A stretch of 64,000 nucleotides of DNA from Beijerinckiaceae bacterium (GTDB taxonomy: Bacteria > Pseudomonadota > Alphaproteobacteria > Rhizobiales > Beijerinckiaceae): NCBI GenBank assembly GCA_030684835.1, contig JAUXWZ010000157.1, forward strand, positions 62,001-126,000, in the 5' to 3' direction. The first letter of the stretch is position 1, and each line of letters begins with the position of its first letter. Below, one piece after another: positions 26,598 through 35,810 of the stretch. Position numbers and translations under genes: made by a program. The notes below the pieces were generated by a model, which saw nothing but the letters and a program-made list of their open reading frames with translations, was not told where the DNA came from and did no database searches.

Positions 26598-27430
26598 GCG
26601 AGCCCCTGCCGGTCTTTGCCGATTGCTGCAAGAACCTCGTCACGCAGAAGTTCGTAGAGGCGATTGCGCAGATCGTTGAACTTCGACGATGTCATGAACG
26701 TGGGGATACGCGGATGCGGTTCGTCGACATTCAAAACTGCCTTGATGCGCCCCGGCCGCGACGTGAATACAAATATCCGGTCGGAGAGGAAGACCGCTTC
26801 AGCGAGGCTGTGCGTAACCAGCACGATCGTCTTGTGTTCGTTTGCGAGCAGGCGTGACAGATCCTCAGAGAAGATCATGCGAGTCTGTTCGTCGAGCGCA
26901 GCAAAGGGTTCGTCCATCAAAAGAATGTCGGTACGAAGGCTCAAGGCGCGCGCCAGCGCGGCGCGTTGTTTCATTCCTCCCGATAATTGATGCGGATAGG
27001 AATCGCCGAAAGCATCGAGACCAACCGCGGTCAGAGAAATTCGTGCAATCTTGTCGCGGCTCGCGCGTGGCACACCCTGAAATTCCAGACTCACCTTAAT
27101 GTTGTCGAGAATTGTTGCCCAGGGCAGCAGGGCACTCTCCTGAAAGATGTAGGCGACGTCTTTGGGACGAGGCCCCTTCACAGGTGTTCCGCCGATCAGG
27201 ACGTGCCCCTGCGAAGCCGCGATCATGCCGCCGACGACGTTCAACAACGTGCTCTTCCCGCAGCCGCTGGGTCCAATCAGCGAAACCATTTCGCCGCGCG
27301 CTATGTCGATGTTGATGCCGTCGAGCGCGAGCACCTCTTCCTCGCCTGTCTTCGAAAGAAAGGCGTGCCGCACATCGTCTACCTTTATCAATGCTTCCCC
27401 TTCCAAAGTCCCCTCCAGCAAGCAGTTCAC
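26594..27430 (-). CDS. ABC transporter ATPase (SsuB/TauB type)
   Basis: The 278-residue ATPase has Walker A GPSGCGKST, Q loop FQESALLPW, signature LSGGMKQR, Walker B ILLMDEPF and switch VTHSLAEAV, the standard order of nitrate/sulfonate/taurine importers. The GTG at 27430 overlaps the stop of the binding protein. A TTG about 15 codons further in, behind GGAAGGGGAAG, is an alternative start that begins at the conserved part. It energises the two downstream permeases. Confidence 0.88.
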   Translation of the reverse strand: MNCLLEGTLEGEALIKVDDVRHAFLSKTGEEEVLALDGINIDIARGEMVSLIGPSGCGKSTLLNVVGGMIAASQGHVLIGGTPVKGPRPKDVAYIFQESALLPWATILDNIKVSLEFQGVPRASRDKIARISLTAVGLDAFGDSYPHQLSGGMKQRAALARALSLRTDILLMDEPFAALDEQTRMIFSEDLSRLLANEHKTIVLVTHSLAEAVFLSDRIFVFTSRPGRIKAVLNVDEPHPRIPTFMTSSKFNDLRNRLYELLRDEVLAAIGKDRQGLA

Positions 27431-28419
27431 CGCTTGGCGGTCGGAAGGAACTCTTCCGTGTAAAGCGTTTTGGGGTCGGGCTTGAAATCGAGAATCTTCA
27501 GTTCCTGGAAAGAATCGACAATGAGACGAAGCGCGGATTCCTTGAAGCGCATGTCCTTCGACATCATCGGCATCACCTTGCCGAACTCCTGCCGCTGAAT
27601 GTTGACCGGAATGCCCGTAACCTTCGAAGCCAGCACGATAGCTTCCTCCGGGTTCGTGCGCATGAACTCGACCGTCTCCATCCAGCCCACGAGAAAGCGC
27701 CTGATGACGTCAGGCTTGTCCTTCACGATGCGGTTGTTGGCGAAAACCACATGGGTATGGAAGTCCGGGATCATGTCGCCAAAGTGCAGCATGACCTCGC
27801 CCTCATTCTTTTCATCGAGCATATACCCGACCGAGGCGGACATGATGAACCCATCAACCTGCCCGCTCTTCAAGCCGGCGATTTGGCCCGTGATGGAGCC
27901 CAGCGGCACCATGCGAATACCATCCGGCCCCCATCCCATGCGGCGAGACAATTCGCGCGCAAGCCAATAGGTGAGCGATCCGTTGGTGGTGATGCCAACG
28001 CGAGAGCCCTTCAAATCCTCGGGCTTCTTGTACTTTGAGTCTTTCCCGGTAATGAGCCCCATGCTGAGCGGCTGATCTGCGATGACGCCCACAGTCATGA
28101 TCGGCGCCTTCCTCGCGATGAAGCCCATGGACGGACCGCTGCCGAGACCGAAGTCAATTTCATTTGCGATCATGCCCTGCTGCATGCGCGCGTCGCCGGC
28201 ATATTGCTGCACCTGAACCTTCAGGCCGTGCTTTTCCCAAATGCCTTTGGCGGCGCCAATTTCCGGCGGCGAGAAAGCCAACGCATTCGAGGCCGTCTTG
28301 CCTACGCGCACGACATCCTGCGCGTATGCGGCAGAACCCGTGGTCAATATCGCAGCAGCAAGGACCAACGCCGCGTGGATGTTCCGCCGGGTCAGCAAAC
28401 CTGGTGTGTTCATTGCCAT
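27427..28419 (-). CDS. ABC transporter substrate-binding protein (NMT1/SsuA-like)
   Basis: The 330-residue periplasmic receptor has a twin-Arg-like but probably Sec signal (TRRNIHAALVLAAAILTTGSAAYAQ) and the NMT1/THI5-like fold: NALAFSPPEIGAAKGIWEKHGL, FGLGSGPSMGF and GSRVGITTNGSLTYW. Relatives bind sulfonates, nitrate, pyrimidine precursors or aromatic carboxylates. It is the first transporter gene of set 2. A gap of 187 bases separates it from the M24 gene; I see no separate gene there, and an internal promoter is possible. Confidence 0.87.
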   Translation of the reverse strand: MAMNTPGLLTRRNIHAALVLAAAILTTGSAAYAQDVVRVGKTASNALAFSPPEIGAAKGIWEKHGLKVQVQQYAGDARMQQGMIANEIDFGLGSGPSMGFIARKAPIMTVGVIADQPLSMGLITGKDSKYKKPEDLKGSRVGITTNGSLTYWLARELSRRMGWGPDGIRMVPLGSITGQIAGLKSGQVDGFIMSASVGYMLDEKNEGEVMLHFGDMIPDFHTHVVFANNRIVKDKPDVIRRFLVGWMETVEFMRTNPEEAIVLASKVTGIPVNIQRQEFGKVMPMMSKDMRFKESALRLIVDSFQELKILDFKPDPKTLYTEEFLPTAKR

Positions 28420-28606
28420 TGCTTCCTCCCTTCTCTTTTTGTCACGCGGTCGACGACCTGCTCATCAGTCCGCCGCCGCCATGCTTTTGCGCTTTTCTTC
28501 TGGACGCTCCGAGACGAGCCTTGTCTGCTCGTTTCGACATTCATTCTGATCGCAACTTTCACTCACCTCAAGAGATCGTTTCTGTGCGAAGCGCCGAATG
28601 CATCGC

Positions 28607-29734
28607 TTACTGCCTTCCGCTCGACCGGAAGATGACCTCCGTGCCACCTTCCCGCACCAGCACGACAGCGGATGATATGCACCCCGACGCGCCATCGATG
28701 GCCCCGGAATGCAGGGCATAGACAAGTCCCGGCTCAATCACGCCGTCGGCGTCGCTGGTTATCTCGCAGCCCTCGTCCAGCGACAGCCCTACCCGTCGAC
28801 CAAAGCGCCCGCTCAACACAGGATGAAGTGGGCGCCCTTCAAGCGCGGCCTGTGCATGAGACGCCAGCGTCGAGAGCCGCTCCCCCGGTCGCATCCCTTC
28901 GATGAGCTTGTCGAGCGAAGCATCGCAAGCTACGCGAAGAGCCGGCAACGCCTCCGGCGCCACAAACGTCTCGCACCAATAGCCGAGATGCTTGACTGCA
29001 ACATAGACGAGCAGGTTGGCGGGCCGATCCTCGAACCGAGCGGCATAAGGCTGCATGGTCAAGCCACCGTCACGGCTGACGAGTGTGCGCACGTCCTGTG
29101 CTGCGGCGCTTCTGGCGCGGCGTTCACCGGCAAGCGCCGCACGTTCGACGTCCGCGCCGCCACGCCACGCTTCGATGATCGCAGCTTCAGCAAGCTTCGT
29201 TGTTTGTGCGGCTTCGCCTATCACCGCGATCTCGCGGGGTCGATGGCGACTGCGCGCTTCCGTCAGCAATTCATCTGCCGCTTCTATCTCGAAGCGGTCC
29301 TCGATGCTGCGCGAAACAGAGCCGAACAAAAGCGGCGTCATCAACTCAAGGCCAATGGCGCCCAGCTTGCCATCAGTGGGCAGGCTCGCCACCCATTCGT
29401 CAAACCAGCGCCATTCCCAGCCGGATTTGACGTCCGGCAACCATGTCATCGTGCGCATCGCCGGCATATCGCGCGAGCTCATCGACGCCAGGAGAACGGG
29501 CGCTCCCTGTGCGGGAAACAGCGCCATGGCCCAACGCATGCGCGGGATGAAATTGCTGAAATAGGCGAGCGCCGCATGTTCGCGCGCATCGCCGTAGACG
29601 AGCGCGCCAGCCCATCCGCGCTCCTTGATGGCGGACCGGATCGTGTCCATCCGGATGTCAAACTCGTCGCGCGGCAGACGCTCTTCATCCCAGAGGTAGG
29701 AGCCTAATACAATCGAGGGGTGAACCGTCAGCAT
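28607..29734 (-). CDS. M24-fold protein A, metal site degenerate, set 2
   Basis: A 375-residue counterpart of the set 1 protein at 7551. The C-terminal domain has lost the M24 ligands more completely: NLLVYVAVKHLGYWCETFV has neither Asp, the His loop reads FGRRVGLSLDEG, and the late Glu strand reads YALHSGAID. The family match rests on length, the paired partner and conserved N-terminal segments (ALAYFSNFIPRMR, LLASMSSRDMPA) shared with set 1. It is probably a non-catalytic subunit. Confidence 0.75.
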   Translation of the reverse strand: MLTVHPSIVLGSYLWDEERLPRDEFDIRMDTIRSAIKERGWAGALVYGDAREHAALAYFSNFIPRMRWAMALFPAQGAPVLLASMSSRDMPAMRTMTWLPDVKSGWEWRWFDEWVASLPTDGKLGAIGLELMTPLLFGSVSRSIEDRFEIEAADELLTEARSRHRPREIAVIGEAAQTTKLAEAAIIEAWRGGADVERAALAGERRARSAAAQDVRTLVSRDGGLTMQPYAARFEDRPANLLVYVAVKHLGYWCETFVAPEALPALRVACDASLDKLIEGMRPGERLSTLASHAQAALEGRPLHPVLSGRFGRRVGLSLDEGCEITSDADGVIEPGLVYALHSGAIDGASGCISSAVVLVREGGTEVIFRSSGRQ

Positions 29735-29744
29735 GGCATCCTCC

Positions 29745-30860
29745 TCAAACGCTCACAAAGTCGAGCTCGGCATCCGCCTCGGAAAGCGAGATGGCGCCAT
29801 TGTGCGAGATGATCACCGTCTCTCCGCACATCAAATAGCCGGTCTCCGGGATATACTGGTTAGGATGCATCACGAAGACCATTCCCTCTTCCAGTTTGAC
29901 GTCGCTATCCTCAACAACATCACCGGGACGATCCGACGTCACCCCAAGTCCATGGCCGCGCACGCGCATGTAAGGCGGGCGGCAATAATCGGCATATCCG
30001 CCCTCGCGGAACACATCATTCATGGCCTGCGTCACCTCACCCATGGTTGCGCCGGGCACGGCTGCATCCATGCCGCGCCGCATTGCTCGCTGCACAAGAG
30101 CATACTTGTCTGCGAATACCGGCTTTGCGTCTCCAAGCACGGTCGTCCGGCAGATCTGCACGAATTGTCCCTGAAAGCAGGGCGTAATCTCGCCAAGGAT
30201 GATGTCGCCTTCCTGCAAGATTCGACGGCCCGCCGCGCGCACGGCCAGATTGTGTTGAGACGCGCTCATCAGCAGGAAGTTGTCCTCGGCCCCTAGCTCC
30301 TTCATGAAAACATAAATATCGGCTGCAAGTTCAAACTCGCGAATTCCCGGACGAGCCGATGCGACAAGCCGCTCATAGCCGCGTTCGGCTATCCAGACCG
30401 CCTTCTTCACGGCGGCGAGTTCCTCCGCATTGCGAATGCGCGCAAGATGCGATGCAAGCGTGTCCGCCGCTCTCGGTTCGCTCGCGAGAAGGCTCCGCAC
30501 GGAACGATCAAGGGCACGGCTCTGCTTGGCGAGCGCGACCACGGCGAGCGATGCGCCTGCGAGCCCATGATGAGTAAGTTCTTCAGATAACGCTTGAACG
30601 AGATTCTCAGTCGCACGCGTTCGCGTCGTGAACGATATGCCGCGCGCACGCTCTTCATCCCACACTGGTTCGACGATGAGTGTCGAAGAACCATCGCGGC
30701 CGATGATGACCGCCGAGCGGCCTATGGGACGCACGCCACTGAATACATACACAGCGTTCGAATCCAGAAACGAATTCTGCCCGTCATTGAACGCGATCAG
30801 GCCATCAAGCTTCTCATCCTTGAGCCATTCGATGGCGGTAGTAATGCGGTCCTTCTTCAT
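29745..30860 (-). CDS. M24-fold (creatinase-like) protein B, set 2
   Basis: A 371-residue creatinase-like protein. The same substitutions as its set 1 paralogue are visible: ILGEITPCFQGQFVQICRT (Glu and Gln for the two Asp), the retained RGHGLGV His and FVMHPNQYIPETGY (His for Glu). The late CGETVII keeps a Glu. Conservation of this unusual site in two diverged copies argues for function. It overlaps hyuB by ATGA and lies ten bases upstream of protein A. Confidence 0.82.
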   Translation of the reverse strand: MKKDRITTAIEWLKDEKLDGLIAFNDGQNSFLDSNAVYVFSGVRPIGRSAVIIGRDGSSTLIVEPVWDEERARGISFTTRTRATENLVQALSEELTHHGLAGASLAVVALAKQSRALDRSVRSLLASEPRAADTLASHLARIRNAEELAAVKKAVWIAERGYERLVASARPGIREFELAADIYVFMKELGAEDNFLLMSASQHNLAVRAAGRRILQEGDIILGEITPCFQGQFVQICRTTVLGDAKPVFADKYALVQRAMRRGMDAAVPGATMGEVTQAMNDVFREGGYADYCRPPYMRVRGHGLGVTSDRPGDVVEDSDVKLEEGMVFVMHPNQYIPETGYLMCGETVIISHNGAISLSEADAELDFVSV

Positions 30861-32608
30861 GACCTGCTCCCTTCCGCTGCGACGCGGCGAGCAGCGCGCA
30901 CGGCGCGTGTAGCTGACAGGTCAACCGCCCGCCTATGTGGATCAAGCACAACCCCATAATCGCGCAACGCGCCCTCGACGCTGATAAAGCCGGAGTGGAC
31001 ATCATCCAGAACGCCGTGCGGATCGCGCTCCATCGGGTCTCCCCAGCCGCCGCCCGCCCCCGTGCGGATAATGACCTGCGAATCTTCGGGCACCAGCCGC
31101 ATCACCTGATCCACGGAGTCGAATTCCTCCTCGCCCGACAGTCTCAGGAAATACTCCGCGCCGCCGCCCTCTCCGCCCCCACGCAGACCCCAAGGGGGAC
31201 AAAGGCGCCGTCTCGGCCGGGACATGTTCCATCTGCCTTCGACGAGATTGCGCACTCTCACATCGATTCCAAGGCCGCCACGGAACTTGCCCGGCCCGCC
31301 GGAATCCGTTCGCAGTGAGCGCTCCTCGACAACAACCGGCGTCTTGATTTCCATGCTCTCGATGGGCGAGTTTTTCACATTGCCCTGACAGACTGAAACG
31401 GAGGCGGATTCGCCGTCACCGTGTGGCCGTCCACCCCAGCCGCCACCCTCAAGGCTCTGCAGAACGAAGTTTGAATTTGTGCGTGGATCCTTGCCGATAA
31501 AGACAATCGAACCGCCGAGGAGGCCGTGATGCGCGGCGGGAATACGGTCCGGCGCCGCCTCTGCCAGCGCCTTGAAAATCGTGTCGACCACGGTAGGCAC
31601 GATGAGGCTCCAGCCGCCCATCGGCGCGGGGAATTGCGCCATCATCACGCTGCCTTCCCGGATGATGGTGTTTAGCGCGAAGAACGAACCTTCATTCACG
31701 GGAGCTGATGGTTCAGTGAGCGCCTTGTAGGCGACGCGCGCCGCCGCAAGCGTGCGGGAGTTGATGCCACCGCGCCGCTGCGAGGCGCAACCTGACAGAT
31801 CGATGGTCATGTCCGACCCGTCCACAACAACTTTCGCATGTATGCGGATCGGATCGTTTGGCGTGACGCTGTCGTCATCGTACCAGGATTCAGCTTCGTA
31901 GACGCCGTCAGGAATGCTTTCGACGATCTTACGGCAGCGCATTTCGCTTTCGCGATAGATCGTTTCGATCGACTGTTCGACAACATTGACGCCATAGCGG
32001 TCGTAAAGTGCGATCAGACGGCGCACGCCAAGACGGCACGCCGCGATTTGGGCACGCAAATCGCCCATTGAGGATTCCGGATACCGGATGTTGTCGCGGA
32101 TAACTGCGTACAATGTCTTGTTGAGGTTGCCGGCTTCGTAGATCCGCAATTGATCCAGTTGCAGACCTTCGAACCACGGATCGCTCACAAGCGGGCTCGC
32201 GCCAAGCCCGGTGCTGGCCCCGCCAACATCGATCCAGTGCGCGCGCGTCATCGCGAAGCCGACGAGCTTGCCGCGATGGAGAATAGGCATGTAGATCACG
32301 ATATTGTTGAGGTGCTGGCCCGCCACCCTTTGATGATTGGTGATGAACACATCCTCATGCGCGAATCCGTCAACACCCTCGCGCGCAACGACATCCTCGA
32401 TGATAACGCCAAGGTCGGCGACAAAGTGCGAAACACCGCCAACATTCTGGGAGATCAACCGACCCTGCGTGTCGGTCAGCGCTGTGCAGAAGTCGCACAC
32501 CTCGTAGATCATCATGTTGTAGGAGGTGCGCTGCAAATCGGCGGCCATTTCGTTGGCGATTGCCGGCAGCGTATTGCGAATGACTTCAAGTGTTACAGGA
32601 TCGATCAT
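30857..32608 (-). CDS. Hydantoinase B / oxoprolinase-type subunit (HyuB), set 2
   Basis: The 583-residue HyuB opens with IDPVTLEVIRNTLPAIANEM and has SQNVGGVSHFVADLG, NHQRVAGQHLNN and RAHWIDVGG, as in set 1. The ATG at 32608 follows TGAGGCGGCG and lies seven bases after the hyuA stop. A longer in-frame extension to 32767 runs antiparallel through hyuA and is not credible. With HyuA it forms the ATP-dependent amidase or carboxylase core of set 2. Confidence 0.9.
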   Translation of the reverse strand: MIDPVTLEVIRNTLPAIANEMAADLQRTSYNMMIYEVCDFCTALTDTQGRLISQNVGGVSHFVADLGVIIEDVVAREGVDGFAHEDVFITNHQRVAGQHLNNIVIYMPILHRGKLVGFAMTRAHWIDVGGASTGLGASPLVSDPWFEGLQLDQLRIYEAGNLNKTLYAVIRDNIRYPESSMGDLRAQIAACRLGVRRLIALYDRYGVNVVEQSIETIYRESEMRCRKIVESIPDGVYEAESWYDDDSVTPNDPIRIHAKVVVDGSDMTIDLSGCASQRRGGINSRTLAAARVAYKALTEPSAPVNEGSFFALNTIIREGSVMMAQFPAPMGGWSLIVPTVVDTIFKALAEAAPDRIPAAHHGLLGGSIVFIGKDPRTNSNFVLQSLEGGGWGGRPHGDGESASVSVCQGNVKNSPIESMEIKTPVVVEERSLRTDSGGPGKFRGGLGIDVRVRNLVEGRWNMSRPRRRLCPPWGLRGGGEGGGAEYFLRLSGEEEFDSVDQVMRLVPEDSQVIIRTGAGGGWGDPMERDPHGVLDDVHSGFISVEGALRDYGVVLDPHRRAVDLSATRAVRAARRVAAEGSRS

Positions 32609-32615
32609 CGCCGCC

Positions 32616-34637
32616 TCATGCTCCAAGCTGAATGACGAGTTCGCCCGTCGCGGCGACTTCGCACCGGTCGTCCGGAAACACCACCGTCGTCGACCCATAT
32701 TCCTGAATGAGCGCGGGCCCCTGCACGACGGCGCCTGCGGGAAGCGAAGCGCGCTCGTGAACGACACAAGCGACGGGACCTCCAGCGTACATGATCACTT
32801 CGCTTGTGCGCACAGGCGCGCTGGCGCCGCCAGCCGCCGGCATTGCAGGCTTGGCGCGCGGCGCGCGTGCGACGAGCCTGACGTTGATCATCTCAACAGG
32901 CTCGTTGACGGCGTTGTGCTCGTAACGCGCCTTGTGCAATGCGTCGAACCCGGCGCGGATGCCGATGCGGTCCTGCGACGCGATTTGATCGCGCGCGACC
33001 GGAACCGAAAGGTTGAACTCCTGCCCGACGTACCGCAGGTCCAGAAAGAGATCGATCTTTGCGCCATCCTGCCGCGCCATGGAATGCAGCGCGCCCTCAA
33101 GTTCAGAAATCGCCGCGCCAAGCGCCACGAAATCGAGCGTCTCCATCCGAGCCGGAAAGGTTCGCACCGCATCGTGCCGCTCGTCCGCCATCAACATGCC
33201 AAGAGCGGAGAAATGCGACGGGAACCACGGAATGACCACCGTCGGAATGCTGAGCTCGCGTGCAATCGCAACTGCGTGCAGCGGGCCAGCGCCGCCTGAA
33301 GCAACAAGCGCGAAATCGCGCGGATCATAACCCTTCTCAACCGAGACCTGACGCACCGCCAGAGACATCTTGGCAACGGCGATATCAACGATTGCGCGTG
33401 CCGCCGCCTCGACGTCGAGACCAAGCGGCTGGGCGATACGGGCCTCAATGCCCTTGCGCGCAGCCTCCCGATCAAGCTTCATTTCGCCACCGAGGAATGT
33501 CGATGGATCAAGGCGGCCAAGCACCACATTCGCGTCGGTGATCGTCGGCTGTTCGCCGCCGAGCCCGTAGCAGATTGGACCGGGCGCGGAGCCGGCACTT
33601 CGCGGCCCAACCTTCAGCGCGCCCACTTCATCGATCCACGCGATGCTGCCGCCGCCGGTGCCAACTTCGACAACGTCCACGACCGGGATCATCACAGGAT
33701 CACCGGACTCATAACCGCCGACGTAATAACCCTCGGCCATCCCCGTCATGCCTGCGCGGACGAGGCTCGCTTTCGCCGTCGTGCCGCCCATGTCGAAGGA
33801 AATCGAATCCGCAAAGCCAAGCGCACCAGCAACTTCTGCGCACGCGATAATGCCGCCGACCGGGCCAGATTCCATCATCATGACCGGGCGACGGGCAGCG
33901 ATTTCGGGAGACATGACTCCGCCATTCGACTGCATGATAGACAACTCGCCGCGAAAGCCGTGCTCTCGCAAAGCGCCATCGAGCGAGCCTACGTATCCGC
34001 TGACCTTTGGCCCGATGTACGCGTTCACCGCGGTCGTCGAGATGCGCTCATACTCGCGATATTCGCGCATGATCTCGTGCGACGCCGTCACGTAACAGAA
34101 ATCGAATGCGGAGCGGAGGGCTGCACTGGCCCGCTCTTCATGCGAGATATTCGCGTAGGAATGTAGAAAGCAGATTGCGACGGCCTCAAAGCCTTCATCC
34201 TTCAGGCTGCGCGCGAGCTTTTCGACCTCAGTTGTATCGAGGCTGGTGCGCACCACGCCGCCGGCCAGCATGCGTTCATCGATCTCGAAAATCGCAGCGC
34301 GCGCGACGAGCGGCTTGGGGCGCGTGAAGAACAAATTGTAGGCGTCTGGCCGATTGCCGCGCCCGATGGCGTAGACATCGCGCGTCCCTTTGGTGACGAG
34401 TAGGGCAGTCTTCGCGCCCTTTCGCTCGATGAGCGTATTGATCGCCACCGTCGAGCCGTGAATGAGTTGTGCAGCGTTGTCGAGACTCAAGCCGCTTGCG
34501 TTGACGCAGTCCAAAATCCCGTCGACGAGGTTTCGAGGCGTGGTGAGGCGTTTGGCTGAGTACAATTGCGCTCTGGCCTGATCAAAGGCGACCAGGTCCG
34601 TGAACGTTCCGCCGATGTCGACCGCAACGAAAAGCAA
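32616..34637 (-). CDS. Hydantoinase A / oxoprolinase-type ATPase subunit (HyuA), set 2
   Basis: A 673-residue HyuA with AVDIGGTFTDLVAFD at its start, STVAINTLIERKGAKTA, DMGGTTAK and GGAGPLHA, parallel to the set 1 protein. I place the start at a TTG (34637) because GGGGGAA lies five bases upstream and the conserved fold begins immediately. The same arrangement is seen for set 1. The further in-frame extension to 34694 includes that ribosome site. First gene of the set 2 operon, divergent from the LysR gene at 34755. Confidence 0.87.
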   Translation of the reverse strand: MLFVAVDIGGTFTDLVAFDQARAQLYSAKRLTTPRNLVDGILDCVNASGLSLDNAAQLIHGSTVAINTLIERKGAKTALLVTKGTRDVYAIGRGNRPDAYNLFFTRPKPLVARAAIFEIDERMLAGGVVRTSLDTTEVEKLARSLKDEGFEAVAICFLHSYANISHEERASAALRSAFDFCYVTASHEIMREYREYERISTTAVNAYIGPKVSGYVGSLDGALREHGFRGELSIMQSNGGVMSPEIAARRPVMMMESGPVGGIIACAEVAGALGFADSISFDMGGTTAKASLVRAGMTGMAEGYYVGGYESGDPVMIPVVDVVEVGTGGGSIAWIDEVGALKVGPRSAGSAPGPICYGLGGEQPTITDANVVLGRLDPSTFLGGEMKLDREAARKGIEARIAQPLGLDVEAAARAIVDIAVAKMSLAVRQVSVEKGYDPRDFALVASGGAGPLHAVAIARELSIPTVVIPWFPSHFSALGMLMADERHDAVRTFPARMETLDFVALGAAISELEGALHSMARQDGAKIDLFLDLRYVGQEFNLSVPVARDQIASQDRIGIRAGFDALHKARYEHNAVNEPVEMINVRLVARAPRAKPAMPAAGGASAPVRTSEVIMYAGGPVACVVHERASLPAGAVVQGPALIQEYGSTTVVFPDDRCEVAATGELVIQLGA

Positions 34638-34714
34638 GGATTCCCCCGTTCTTTTTCCAACTCCATCTTCTGCTGAGGAGGCATTGCTTGACAATCGGCT
34701 AAGGCGCTATCAGG

Positions 34715-34736
34715 CTAATAGGATATGTGCTATTAG
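34715..34736. promoter_or_regulatory. Palindromic operator-like site in hyuA/LysR region of set 2
   Basis: CTAATAG (34715-34721) and CTATTAG (34730-34736) form a perfect 7-bp inverted repeat around an 8-base spacer, with AT-rich arms typical of a LysR recognition site. It lies 18 bases upstream of the LysR start codon and in the divergent promoter of hyuA. A TTGACA at 34688-34693 could be a -35 element on the plus strand. Confidence 0.5.
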
Positions 34737-34754
34737 TCTGGGGGGAGAGGAGCC

Positions 34755-35666
34755 ATGCTGAGTTCAAGCCTTAGACGGCTCGACATCTTCCGGACAATAG
34801 TGGACTGCGGCGGCGTCAACGCCGCGGCCAATCACCTTGGCATCGCGCAACCGTCTGTCACCGCGCATTTGCGCGCGCTGGAGACTCAGCTTGGCTCAAC
34901 GCTCTTTCTCCGCAGCCGCGGCCGCAGAAACGTCATCACCCCATCTGGCGAAGCGCTCTACAAGTATGCGTGTGAGGTTCTCTCGAAATCCGTCGAGTTG
35001 CAGAAGGCTGTCCGCGGACTCGACGCCGACGCGGAAGAGACGCTGTCCATCGCCGTGCAGCGTGCGATCGGGAGTTACCTGTTGCCACAGATGCTTGCCA
35101 CATTTTTGCGAGGACGGCGCACGGCCCGCGTGAGCGTCTATGGCGAGACGCAGGAAGCGGCGCTAAACCTGCTTCGCACAGGCGCAGCAGATGCCGCGCT
35201 CGTCTTTGATACCTCTCAGGCTGCGGATATGGATGGCCTCACCATCGGGGCCGAGCCGCTGTTGATCGCAGCAGCGCCCAGTCATCCGCTCGCCGCCCGC
35301 AAAAGCGCGAAGCTTCAGGAGCTCGAAAACTTCGATTTTATCGGCGGCTTGCGCGAGTCCCAGTTCTTCAATCTCATTGAGAAAACACTGCGCGCAGCAG
35401 GCCTCCGAAGATACCGCGTGGCGTTGCACATGCAGGATTCCGTCGCCATCAAGAACGCAGCGATTCACGGCCTCGGACTGGCTTGTTCACCCGCCTGCGT
35501 GCTGGAAGAAGAGGTGAAAGCCGGGCAATTGATAGCGATACGCACCGTGCCGCAACTGCCGCCGCTCGCCATCAAGCTGATCGTTAATCCAAAGGCGCGT
35601 TCGCAGAAGCTTCTGGAGGAATTTGTCCCTTGCATCACCGCCGCCTTTGCCAGCCGCAGGAGCTGA
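34755..35666 (+). CDS. LysR-family regulator, set 2
   Basis: The 303-residue regulator has the N-terminal helix-turn-helix (FRTIVDCGGVNAAANHLGIAQPSVTAHLRALE region) and a periplasmic-binding-protein-like effector domain. The ATG follows GGGGGGAGAGGAG. It is divergent from hyuA of set 2 and likely autoregulates through the palindrome just upstream. It is only distantly similar to the set 1 regulator by eye, so the two sets probably respond to different inducers. The stop lies 31 bases before an internal tRNA-Leu att copy. Confidence 0.88.
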   Translation: MLSSSLRRLDIFRTIVDCGGVNAAANHLGIAQPSVTAHLRALETQLGSTLFLRSRGRRNVITPSGEALYKYACEVLSKSVELQKAVRGLDADAEETLSIAVQRAIGSYLLPQMLATFLRGRRTARVSVYGETQEAALNLLRTGAADAALVFDTSQAADMDGLTIGAEPLLIAAAPSHPLAARKSAKLQELENFDFIGGLRESQFFNLIEKTLRAAGLRRYRVALHMQDSVAIKNAAIHGLGLACSPACVLEEEVKAGQLIAIRTVPQLPPLAIKLIVNPKARSQKLLEEFVPCITAAFASRRS

Positions 35667-35697
35667 AGTCCTCCGGGCACTGCAACGTCGCAGCTCC

Positions 35698-35748
35698 CTT
35701 AATCCCTCCGGGCTTCCCGTGCGGGTTCGATCCCCGCCGTCCGCACCA
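35698..35748 (+). repeat. Degenerate tRNA-Leu 3' copy (internal att site 2)
   Basis: From CTTAATCCCTC to CCGCACCA this matches the tRNA-Leu 3' half with a few indels and substitutions in the anticodon and variable arms and an intact T arm and acceptor strand. It has the same orientation as the other copies. It marks the boundary between the catabolic unit and the third unit. Confidence 0.88.
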
Positions 35749-35810
35749 AGTTGATTTCCTGCCACTTCTGGAACCACTTAAATCCGAACGAGAGATATCA
35801 GTATGCTCTG

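Noticed and set aside
28709-29707. Plus-strand frame of 332 codons
   Set aside because: It is antisense to the set 2 M24 gene, whose frame has the conserved segments.
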